DNA of 36,559 bases. Source: Acidaminococcus hominis. Lineage in GTDB: Bacteria > Bacillota > Negativicutes > Acidaminococcales > Acidaminococcaceae. Of the stretch, positions 8,003 to 15,046 are shown in pieces (within the stretch, counting starts at the first letter, position 1; every line of letters starts with the position of its first letter). The translations under genes and the position numbers were made by a program. The notes below the pieces were generated by a model, which was given only the letters and a program-made list of their open reading frames with translations, was not told where the DNA came from and did not search any database. The DNA lies in assembly GCF_021044795.1 (NCBI RefSeq), contig NZ_JAJNOP010000022.1; one strand, given 5' to 3'.

Positions 8003-8716
8003 ATGATAAAAATTTCTATGAACGGCGGGGTTTCCAAAGCCCAGAATCCGTATGTTCCTATTACGGTAGAGGAATATGCAGCGGAGATTGGGCAGTTTTT
8101 GCAGTTGGGCATCAAGCATTTCCACATTCATTTTCGGGACGCTGGGGGTAAGGAATCTCTGGAGCAGGAGGTGGTCCTGCCGCAATTTCTGGCTCTCAAG
8201 AAACGTTTTCCCAACTGTCAGATTGGTATCGGGTCCCCGCTGCAAAATGGCATGACTGCTGCAAAGCGGCAAAAGGCCATTGCTGCCTGGACCTGGCGGC
8301 CGGACTATATTTCCGTCAATGTGTGTGAAGAGGGGAGCTGCGCTTTAAGCAAAACGCTGCAGCAGCTGCAGGTGCCTATCGAATATGGCATCTTTACCCT
8401 GGCAGACGCTGAAGAATTTGTGGCGCGGCAGTACAGTCAATCTGCCTTTCGGGTGCTGATTGAAGTCAGCGGAGAAGCCACCGATGAAGCCACGGTGGAA
8501 AAGGCTGCAGCTATTTTAACGTTTTTGCAGAAACGGTATCCGGACCTGGAATATCTCCTGCACGGGGAAGATATCCATACCTGGGCAGTCATCCAATATG
8601 CCCGGCAAAAGGGCTATGCCTGGCGCATTGGCTTTGAAGATATTGATTGCTTTGCCAATGGGGAAAAAGCCCATTCCAATATTGAACTGTACAAACATTG
8701 CATCAGTGAGGCGTAG
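8003..8716 (+). CDS. BKACE-family protein (beta-keto acid cleavage enzyme, DUF849), short form
   Basis: A 237-residue TIM-barrel-type protein of the family founded by 3-keto-5-aminohexanoate cleavage enzyme, which condenses a beta-keto acid with acetyl-CoA and releases acetoacetate. Family signatures are present: N-terminal ISMNGGVSKAQNPYVPIT, the zinc-binding HIHFRD (H41, H43), and RIGFED near the C-terminus with the likely third ligand E212. It is shorter than typical members (about 270-310), so the substrate is not predictable. The start is ATG 8003 after GAGGTG (7989-7994); an in-frame extension of 43 codons upstream lies in repeat sequence and is not used. A TATACT at 7966-7971 may be its -10. 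It is a single gene flanked by near-identical repeat blocks and has less GC-biased codons than its neighbours, hinting at acquisition. Confidence 0.85.
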   Translation: MIKISMNGGVSKAQNPYVPITVEEYAAEIGQFLQLGIKHFHIHFRDAGGKESLEQEVVLPQFLALKKRFPNCQIGIGSPLQNGMTAAKRQKAIAAWTWRPDYISVNVCEEGSCALSKTLQQLQVPIEYGIFTLADAEEFVARQYSQSAFRVLIEVSGEATDEATVEKAAAILTFLQKRYPDLEYLLHGEDIHTWAVIQYARQKGYAWRIGFEDIDCFANGEKAHSNIELYKHCISEA

Positions 8717-9165
8717 GGATTACGACGAAATATCCGGGGATTCCCGGCACCACATCACTTCAGGTTCGCGGACCGCAACAACAGCACGGTGGCGACTTCC
8801 TCGTTGGTGATTCGCTATGCTCATCACAGGACATCTTTCAAGGAGCTTGAACGATGCCGCAACGAGGAAGACAGCTTATACGTTTCTGATTCGTTACTCT
8901 CGATAGGTGCTTGCAATAACCTTGGTCTTGCTGGCCCCAACCGCCTTCCTGCGTCAGGCACCTTCCCCACCTTGGACTACTGTGGGGTGGAGAAGGCATT
9001 CGGCCTGCGGCCGCAAAAAAGCTAGATAAACTTCCTCAGTCATCCCTACGGGCTGACAGCCCCTCCACGCTTGAAGGGGCCGGTCTTAGGCCACTAATGG
9101 TCATCTTCTTATCAGCACTATATTTTGGATTTTACTTGACCAGTGGTGGCCTGGACGCCTACCAC

Positions 9166-9294
9166 AGTGGTTCGCAGCTAGCCAATCAGCTACGCCCAGT
9201 TTGGGCTTGCTTCTTGGGCTGCTATCACATGGCTCGCATTAACCAAGAGTCTTTTGATAAACTGTAGACTCTTGGATGCGACCGCAAAGCGTTG
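9166..9294 (-). repeat. H1 structured module, reverse orientation, in hairpin site q
   Basis: Flanked by CCTACCAC (9158-9165) and CTGGTAGG (9295-9302). It is nearly identical to the copy at 872-999, with arms CCAAGAGTCT/AGACTCTTGG and the core GCTATCACATGG. Block B has the otherwise near-identical sequence without this insertion. Confidence 0.85.
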
Positions 9295-9310
9295 CTGGTA
9301 GGTGTCAGCC

Positions 9311-9364
9311 ATTACCTTCCACGTTTACGGGGAAGGGGAATCACCCGTAGGGTGGTGGAAAGGG
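9311..9364 (+). repeat. Module K in a hairpin apex
   Basis: About 54 bases inserted between TCAGCC (9305-9310) and GGCTGA (9365-9370). In blocks A and B the same stem is closed by only AAA or GCTA. A related copy in reverse complement lies at 23998-24050 between CCCGCC and GGCGGG, a different stem. Confidence 0.75.
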
Positions 9365-9722
9365 GGCTGACGAAGGAAGTTTAACCAAGTATTTAGCGTC
9401 CTTCGGCCGCAGCGGAGCACTCTCCGTCGCCTCCCGGCGCCACCTGCGCCCGCATGCGCGCGAGGTCAACTTCTCTACAAAATTCGCAATAACAATAGAC
9501 TTTATACTTCTTATCCACACCCACATTGTGTTCATAAAAACTTAAATTTAGGAACGCAATGTAATGTTTTGTTGACTAATCGCGGTTTTCGCGGCCTCCG
9601 GCCGCATTTGCCTTCCACTTACCTGTTCGCTATGCGAACAGGAGAAGGGGAAGGAACGCCCCGCTCCAGTCATAAAGCGGGGCAAGGATGGGGTTCAAAA
9701 GTAGGATGCCTGCACTACACCC

Positions 9723-9889
9723 GTTGAGAACATCGACCAAAAATCCGGTACAGAGTTTTCTGCAGCAAAAAATTGCCCTTGGGCAATTTTTCCGTAGTTG
9801 AGCTACCGTCCTTCTTGCACTAGCCCCAAAAGGGGACGAACTTTCCCCTTGGGGAAATGCCGTAAAGCGGCAATAGGGGCGCCCGGAGG
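9723..9889 (+). repeat. Module L copy (block C)
   Basis: Starts GTTGAGAACATCGACC. The main hairpin (CTGCAG from 9760, CGTAG at 9793-9797) has substitutions in both outer arms compared with other copies. It is followed by AGCCCC/GGGG and GCCG/CGGC hairpins. Confidence 0.7.
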
Positions 9890-9940
9890 GTCAGACCTGC
9901 ACTACACCCCGCAGACCGCACCAACCTTTAAAGGCTCCTC

Positions 9941-10101
9941 ACTTTATGCGGCCGCATCCAAACATCCCACGGATGTTTGGTCAATAAGGCCCATGCGATA
10001 GCGGGATTGGTCTGGCCCCTTCAAGCGTGAAGGGGCTGTCAGCGCTATGAGCTGACTGGGGAAGTTCCAGGACGCAGCTGCGCAGCGAGCCGCGAACCGC
10101 T
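9941..10101 (+). repeat. H1 variant with nested empty hairpin
   Basis: Variant of the H1 family with arms CAAACATCC/GGATGTTTG, core CCCATGCGATAGC and terminus GCGAACCGCT. Its second arm contains another empty site: CCCCTTC (10016-10022), loop AAGCGT (10023-10028), GAAGGGG (10029-10035). A second copy of this variant, lacking the nested part, is at 25201-25329. Confidence 0.65.
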
Positions 10102-10230
10102 CGAGGATTCCCGGCACCAGCACACTTCAGGTTCGCAGACCGCACCAACGCAAAAAAATATCTAGTTCATGCATTCTTCATATTCTAGGTTTATACTTAT
10201 CTTGTTACTTTCTACTGAGGGGGTATTACC

Positions 10231-11670
10231 ATGCATTCTATTTCTTCTTTGCACCATAAATTATCTTTGCTTTGTGTGTTGTCGATTTTGTCCGCTGCGC
10301 CTGCGGTGTATGCGGCGTCTTCCACGGCTCCTGGGGCGCCTGCGATGCCGGCGTCTATTGGGGCGGCGGGGAAGCTGCCGGGGCCGGGTACGCCGCTGGG
10401 GAACCAGCTGGGTGTTCCTTTGGGGAATCCGCCTGAGGGGTTGCCCCTGGGGGCACCGCCTGAGGGGCTGGGCAATCAGTCTTTTAACCAGGGCTCTGCG
10501 GCTGCGACTTTAACCAAGGCCGGGGTATACCGGGACCAGAAATACCAGTCCAAGGAGCAGGACCAGAATGCGCTCCGGGTAACGGGCCGGGGGGTAACTC
10601 TGGAAGGGGTCCGGGTGGACAAGGCCGCCGGGGACTCTACCAGCACGGAGCAGGGGGACTTTTACGGGCTCAACGCTGCGGTGCTGGCTACGGACGGGGC
10701 GCATTTGTCCGTGGTAGGGGGCAAGATTACGTCTTCTGCCAAAAACGGCAACGGGCTCTTCAGCTACGGGGAGGGTACCCAGGTGCTGGCGGACCACGTG
10801 ACCATCCGCACCACCGGCAACAATTCCGGGGGTATCCAGACCACCGGCGGGGGCACCACCAAGGCCACAGGTCTGGACTTGGCTACCACCGGCGACTCCT
10901 CTGCCGCCATTCGTTCCGACCGGGGCGGGGGCACGGTGAATGTGACCGGGGGCCGCTTTACCACCAGCGGCTACGGTTCTCCGGCTATTTATTCCACGGC
11001 GGCCATTACGGTGACCAAGGCCAAACTCCAGGCCAAGAATTCCGAGGGGGCCGTCATTGAGGGCATGAACCAGATTCACCTGAAGGACTGCGAGCTGGAA
11101 GGCAATATGCCGGACGTGCGGGTCATGGGACCTAATACCATCCGGGAGGAAAACGTCCATACGGTGATGATCTACCAATCCATGAGCGGGGACGCAGAGG
11201 AGGGCACCTCGGACTTTGCCATGACCGGGGGCAGGCTGATCTCCCACCGGGGGGACGTGATTTACGTCACCAATACGTCCTGCCACATTGACCTGTCCGG
11301 CGTGGAGATTGAAAACCACGGGGACGGGGCCCTGCTCCGGATTGTGGGCAACAGCGGCAAACGGGGCTGGGGGAAGGCTGGCAGCAACGGCGGCCAGGCT
11401 ACTGTCACTGCCACCAACCAGAAGCTCAAGGGGGATATGGTGGTGGATTCCATTTCCCATCTGGACCTGACCCTGAACCCGGGCACGGAGTACAAGGGCG
11501 CCATTATCCTCCAGGAAAACAACCAGGGCAGCACCCAGGAAAGCGGCATTGACGTGACCATTGCCAAGGGTGCCGTCTGGAAGCTTACCGGGGATTCCAC
11601 CGTGTCCAGCCTGGACAACCAGGGCCGCATTGATACCAATGGCCACAAACTTACCGTGCTGGATGACTGA
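10231..11670 (+). CDS. Secreted parallel beta-helix protein, function unknown
   Basis: A 479-residue exported protein. Residues 1-29 are a signal peptide (hydrophobic core LLCVLSILSAAPAV, cleavage near VYA-AS). Residues 30-90 are low complexity, rich in Gly, Pro, Ala and Leu with repeated PLG and PPEGL motifs. From about 95 to the end it is made of short strands rich in Gly, Thr, Asn and Val with spacing typical of right-handed beta-helix or adhesin-like proteins (for example GGIQTTGGGTTKATGLDLATTGD). No membrane anchor, sortase motif, SLH or autotransporter barrel is visible, so how it is retained is unclear. ATG 10231 follows GAGGGGG at 10217-10223; TATACT at 10192-10197 may be its -10. It could be an adhesin or polysaccharide-binding protein; I do not recognise a specific family. 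Confidence 0.8.
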   Translation: MHSISSLHHKLSLLCVLSILSAAPAVYAASSTAPGAPAMPASIGAAGKLPGPGTPLGNQLGVPLGNPPEGLPLGAPPEGLGNQSFNQGSAAATLTKAGVYRDQKYQSKEQDQNALRVTGRGVTLEGVRVDKAAGDSTSTEQGDFYGLNAAVLATDGAHLSVVGGKITSSAKNGNGLFSYGEGTQVLADHVTIRTTGNNSGGIQTTGGGTTKATGLDLATTGDSSAAIRSDRGGGTVNVTGGRFTTSGYGSPAIYSTAAITVTKAKLQAKNSEGAVIEGMNQIHLKDCELEGNMPDVRVMGPNTIREENVHTVMIYQSMSGDAEEGTSDFAMTGGRLISHRGDVIYVTNTSCHIDLSGVEIENHGDGALLRIVGNSGKRGWGKAGSNGGQATVTATNQKLKGDMVVDSISHLDLTLNPGTEYKGAIILQENNQGSTQESGIDVTIAKGAVWKLTGDSTVSSLDNQGRIDTNGHKLTVLDD

Positions 11671-11727
11671 CCTGCGTGGCGTCCGTCCGCACAGCAGAAA
11701 TGGCACGTTACACTTTCACAAAATTCC

Positions 11728-11756
11728 TTGCGCTAATTCCAAATCTACGTTATAAT
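11728..11756 (+). promoter_or_regulatory. Promoter of the symporter gene
   Basis: TTGCGC (11728-11733) and a perfect TATAAT (11751-11756) with an ideal 17-base spacer, about 65 bases before the start codon. Confidence 0.75.
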
Positions 11757-11821
11757 GTGATTTATTCATTTCACTAACATTTTACTAAATCTTTTCAAAC
11801 GATGAGGAAGGACGTGGCATT

Positions 11822-13315
11822 TTGGAAGCAACCTGGAGTACAATCGCCGCACTGGTCATTTACTTCGCCATATTGATCGGTATCGGCCTGGTTTCCTACA
11901 AAAAGAATGACGACATGGAAGGGTATGCCCTGGGGGGACGGGCACTGGGCCCCTGGGTGACTTCCATGAGCGCAGAGGCCTCCGACATGAGCGGCTGGAT
12001 GCTCATGGGGCTGCCGGGGTATGCGTACCTGGCCGGCATCAGCGCAGCCTGGATTGCCATTGGGCTGATTTTGGGCACCTGGGCCAACTGGGAACTGGTG
12101 GCCAAACGGCTGCGGATTTTCACCCAGCACCTGGGCAACTCCATTACCCTGCCCGAGTACTTTGACAACCGGTTTCAGGACAAGCAGAAAAAACTGCGGA
12201 TTGCGTCTTCCGTTTTTATCTTCATCTTTTTCCTGATCTACACCTCCTCTGGCTTTGTGGCCGGGGGCAAGCTGTTTGAAACCGTCTTCGGCTGGGACTA
12301 TACCATGAGCCTGGTGGTGACCGCCGGCATCGTGGTGTTCTACACCATGGTGGGGGGCTTTGCCGCCGTGTGCTGGACCGATATGTTCCAGGGCTTTCTG
12401 ATGTTCTTCTCCGTGCTGATTGTGCCCATTACCGCCATCTACTACGTAGGCGGCGTGGGGCCCACCATTGCCCGGCTGAACGCCATCAGCCCCAACTATT
12501 TCAGCCTGATCAAGGGCGCCGACGGCAGCGTTCTCAGCCTGACCGCCATTGTATCCCTGCTGGCCTGGGGCTTTGGCTACTTTGGCCAGCCCCATATCCT
12601 GGTGCGCTTTATGGCCATTGAGAACCCCCGGGAAATCAAGCAGGCCACCCACATCGCCATGACCTGGGTGGTCATCTCCCTGTTCATGTCCGTAATGGTA
12701 GGTCTTGCCGGCCGGGTGTACCTGGGACCCATTCTTCAGGGCTCCGCTGCCGAAACCGTGTTCATCAAACTGAGCACCCAGTTCTACCACCCCTTTGTGG
12801 CCAGTATCATTACCTCCGGCATTTTGGGGGCCATTATGAGTACCTCCAGCAGCCAGCTTTTGGTCGCCGCGTCTTCCTTTACCACTGACTTTTATAAGCC
12901 CGTGCTCCGGAAGAACGCCGAAGCCGGGGAAATGGTGAAGGTCAGCCGCCTGATGATTGTCCTGGTGTCTATTTTCTCCATTATCCTGGCCCTGGACCCC
13001 GACAGCATGATCCTGTCCATCGTGTCCTACGCCTGGGCAGGCTTTGGCGCCGCCTTTGGACCCCTGGTACTCCTGAGCCTGTACTGGAAACGCATGACCA
13101 CCAACGGCGCCTTTGCCGGCATCCTGGTGGGCGGCTCCACCGTCCTCATTTGGAAAAACCTCTTCGCCTATACCGGCGTGTACGAAATCATCCCCGGCTT
13201 CTTCCTGTCCCTGTTGGCCATCGTGGTCTTCAGCTTGCTGGATAAAGAACCCCCGGCGGAGATTGCAGCCAAGTATGACGAGGCTGTGGCGGAATATGGG
13301 AAACATGTGGATTGA
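11822..13315 (+). CDS. putP: Sodium/proline symporter (PutP type, SSS family)
   Basis: A 497-residue inner-membrane transporter that couples proline uptake to the sodium gradient. About 12-13 membrane segments are evident. The family motif SAEASDMSGWMLMGLPG around 50-66 places D55 and S57 exactly where E. coli PutP has its sodium-binding residues. Length and C-terminus (ending near LLDKEPPAEIAAKYDEA) match PutP. The start is TTG at 11822, ten bases after GAGGAAGG (11804-11811); nearby ATG and GTG codons are out of frame. It is monocistronic, with its own promoter and terminator. The substrate is inferred from similarity to PutP; a pantothenate or other SSS substrate is less likely. Confidence 0.9.
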   Translation: MEATWSTIAALVIYFAILIGIGLVSYKKNDDMEGYALGGRALGPWVTSMSAEASDMSGWMLMGLPGYAYLAGISAAWIAIGLILGTWANWELVAKRLRIFTQHLGNSITLPEYFDNRFQDKQKKLRIASSVFIFIFFLIYTSSGFVAGGKLFETVFGWDYTMSLVVTAGIVVFYTMVGGFAAVCWTDMFQGFLMFFSVLIVPITAIYYVGGVGPTIARLNAISPNYFSLIKGADGSVLSLTAIVSLLAWGFGYFGQPHILVRFMAIENPREIKQATHIAMTWVVISLFMSVMVGLAGRVYLGPILQGSAAETVFIKLSTQFYHPFVASIITSGILGAIMSTSSSQLLVAASSFTTDFYKPVLRKNAEAGEMVKVSRLMIVLVSIFSIILALDPDSMILSIVSYAWAGFGAAFGPLVLLSLYWKRMTTNGAFAGILVGGSTVLIWKNLFAYTGVYEIIPGFFLSLLAIVVFSLLDKEPPAEIAAKYDEAVAEYGKHVD

Positions 13316-13330
13316 GAGAAGAATACAAGA

Positions 13331-13374
13331 AAAAACGACTTGCGAACTCGGGAGAGTGCGCAAGTCGTTTTTTA
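13331..13374 (+). terminator. Intrinsic terminator after putP
   Basis: CGACTTGCG (13336-13344) pairs with CGCAAGTCG (13359-13367), extended by an A-run before and a T-run after (13368-13373). Loop of 14 bases. Confidence 0.9.
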
Positions 13375-13579
13375 GTTAGTGCGGTCCGCAAACCTGAAGT
13401 GTGCTGGCCTGGGGAATCCACTCTCAGTCATCCACTAGCGTGGCTGCCAGCTCTCCCCTACAGGCGAGAGCTATGGGCGCCCGCTGGGCAGGTATTGAAC
13501 CCCATCCGCCGGCGAGTTCGCCGGCACCTTCCCCACCTTGGACTGTTGGTGGGTGGAGAAGGCATGCGGCCTACGGCCG

Positions 13580-13698
13580 AGCGGTTCGCCGTATTCCGTT
13601 CGCCTTCACCCTTCGGGTTCGGTTCACGGACGGCTATCGCAGGGGTCGTATATTCCATTTCTCTGTGGCCAGGGCCTTGAGAAATGGATACGACTCCC
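13580..13698 (-). repeat. H1 variant 2, reverse
   Basis: Complement begins GGGAGTCGTATCC and ends GCGAACCGCT, with arms CCATTTCTC/GAGAAATGG and core CCCCTGCGATAGC. Related copies: 25360-25478, 34502-34620, 35251-35369, 35747-35865. Confidence 0.75.
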
Positions 13699-13748
13699 AA
13701 AAACGTGGATAAACTTCCTCAGTCATCCCTGCGGGCTGACAGCCCCTA

Positions 13749-13876
13749 CAACGCTTTGCGCTCATATCCAATTCTCAAGGCTATATGCCGCAGAGCATTG
13801 GTTAATATGAGCCATGTGATAGCGGCCTGCAAAGCGAACCTGAAAGGTGAAGCTGAGCAGCATGCCGCGAACCACT
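13749..13876 (+). repeat. H1 structured module, forward, in hairpin site p
   Basis: Begins AACGCTTTGCGCTC, ends GCGAACCACT, and lies between CCCCT (13743-13747) and AGGGG (13878-13882). Arms CCAATTCTC and GAGCATTGG pair with one change relative to the copy at 24384-24510. The core GAGCCATGTGATAGC is intact. The same site is empty at 7418-7437 and 9060-9079. Confidence 0.85.
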
Positions 13877-13998
13877 CAGGGGCCAGGCTTAGGCCCATAC
13901 GAGTCATGTGCTAAACGGGTTTTGAGAAAAGAATTATGATAGATAAAAAATTCCACATATAACCCCATCTAGAACTTGACTAGCAGTGGCATAGAACG

Positions 13999-14020
13999 CT
14001 TCCTTCAAGCGTGAAGGAAG
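13999..14020. repeat. Empty hairpin site r (block D)
   Basis: CTTCCTTC (13999-14006), loop AAGCGT (14007-14012), GAAGGAAG (14013-14020): a perfect eight-base stem. The same site, inverted, holds H1 at 19892-20020. Confidence 0.85.
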
Positions 14021-14184
14021 TGTCGCCGCAGGCGACGATAGAAGTTCATCCAGGTGTTTAGCGGCGCCAGCGCCGCATATGCCTTCCACTTACCAGTGCA
14101 CTGCTTCGTGCACTGGAAAAGAGGAAGGTGCCTGACGCTAGGAAGGCGGATGGGGTTCAAAAGTAGGATACCTGCACTACACCT

Positions 14185-14340
14185 GTTGAGAACGTCGACC
14201 AAAAATCCGGTACAGAGTTTTCTACAGCAAAAAATTGCCGTAGGCAATTTTTCTGTAGTTGGACTACCTAACGGTCCGCACTAGCCCCAAAAGGGGACGA
14301 ACTTTCCCCTTGGGGAAATGCCGCAAAGCGGCAATGGGGT
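14185..14340 (+). repeat. Module L copy (block D)
   Basis: Starts GTTGAGAACGTCGACC; main hairpin CTACAG (14222-14227) to CTGTAG (14253-14258). Nearly identical to the block E copy. Confidence 0.75.
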
Positions 14341-14345
14341 AGGCA

Positions 14346-14560
14346 AGCTGGTCCGGTCGTCACTACTCCCCCACACCCCACCCCTCCCCACTTTTCTTCA
14401 ATAAACCCTTGCCTTTTCTCAGCTATTAATATAAAATAACTAAGAATAAGGCAAAAACCTGATGCTTACCAATCGAAAACGATTCACTTAAGGGCTTGCT
14501 CCTTTAGCCGCGCTGCTGGTGCTGGCATGAAGAGAGTGCCTTTTATTTTTTGGAGAGGCC
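14346..14560 (+). promoter_or_regulatory. Promoter region of the DUF1934-argS-pyrG operon
   Basis: TTGCCT (14409-14414) and TAAAAT (14432-14437) are 17 bases apart. An imperfect inverted repeat (14409-14422 with 14440-14454, ends TTGCCTT and AAGGCAA) overlaps both elements and may be an operator or an RNA hairpin. The leader of about 115 bases holds a weak GGCA/TGCC hairpin followed by TTTTATTTTTT (14529-14551) just before the ribosome site. I see no T-box signature although argS is downstream. The C-rich stretch 14366-14390 shows nothing else. Confidence 0.55.
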
Positions 14561-15046
14561 ATGATTCCTGTAAAGATTACGATTCATAGCGAAAATTTAA
14601 GCGATGGCTCCCAGCCCCTGGACCTGGTCACTTCCGGCCAGCTGCAGACGGTGGGCCGTGCTACGTATGTACGCTATGAGGAAACACCCATTACCGGGAT
14701 GGAAGGCACCAAAACCACCCTGAAATGGACGGAAGACACCCTGACGGTGATCCGCCACGGGCGTTATGAGCATCGACAGACGTATGTACGGGGCCGGAAC
14801 ACTTCTTTTCAGTACCAGACCCCGTATTTTACTGTGCCCATGATGGTCTTCACCCGGGACCTGACCATTGTCCGTCAGCCCCGGGGTTGGCATGTACAGG
14901 CCTTTTACGACCTGGAAATGCAGGACCAGCCCAATGGGTCCATACGCTTGACTATTGAAATTGAGGAGGAAGAAATTCGTGGACATGAAAAAAGTACTGG
15001 CAGAAGCGGTCATCGCCGCAGTCCAAAAAGCCATTCAGGCAGGTAA
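14561..15046 (+). CDS. DUF1934 beta-barrel protein
   Basis: A 161-residue cytoplasmic protein of the DUF1934 (calycin-like beta-barrel, YwiB) family, typically encoded directly before argS in Firmicutes; molecular role unknown. The conserved pattern is visible: an N-terminal strand VKITIHSE, then YVRYEET...TTLKWTEDTLTVIRHG, and a C-terminal YDLEMQ. GGAGAGG (14552-14558) precedes the ATG at 14561. The last 22 codons overlap the start of argS in another frame, so the basic tail (HEKSTGRSGHRRSPKSHSGR) is probably an overlap by-product rather than a conserved domain. Coupled translation with argS is likely. Confidence 0.85.
   Translation: MIPVKITIHSENLSDGSQPLDLVTSGQLQTVGRATYVRYEETPITGMEGTKTTLKWTEDTLTVIRHGRYEHRQTYVRGRNTSFQYQTPYFTVPMMVFTRDLTIVRQPRGWHVQAFYDLEMQDQPNGSIRLTIEIEEEEIRGHEKSTGRSGHRRSPKSHSGR

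Larger units (their letters stand above)
8735..10150. repeat. Intergenic palindromic mosaic, block C
   Basis: Noncoding. It starts with a tail module (8740-8775), fused to the last third of module X (8783-8870), then B reverse (8934-9014), a core unit with site p empty (9060-9079) and site q filled by H1 (9166-9294). The next small hairpin carries module K (9311-9364). Module G (9385-9570), B forward (9590-9691; arms CCTGTTCGC/GCGAACAGG, then GCCCCGC/GCGGGGC), module L (9723-9889), an H1 variant (9941-10101) and a second tail module (10104-10146) complete it. Compared with block B, only the insertions and a few point differences separate about 600 bases. Confidence 0.85.
13378..14345. repeat. 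Intergenic palindromic mosaic, block D
   Basis: Noncoding. It begins within a few bases of the putP terminator with a reversed tail module (13379-13425), then B reverse (13500-13579), an H1 variant in reverse (13580-13698), a core unit from ACTTCCTC (about 13713) with site p filled by H1 (13749-13876), a diverged central stem, site r empty (13999-14020), a GTCGCC/GGCGAC hairpin (14022-14037), B forward (14061-14157; arms CCAGTGCAC/GTGCACTGG) and module L (14185-14340). Confidence 0.85.

Noticed and set aside
14346..14560. T-box leader upstream of argS operon
   Set aside because: I could not find the conserved AGGGTGGNACCGCG antiterminator sequence or a specifier-loop layout.
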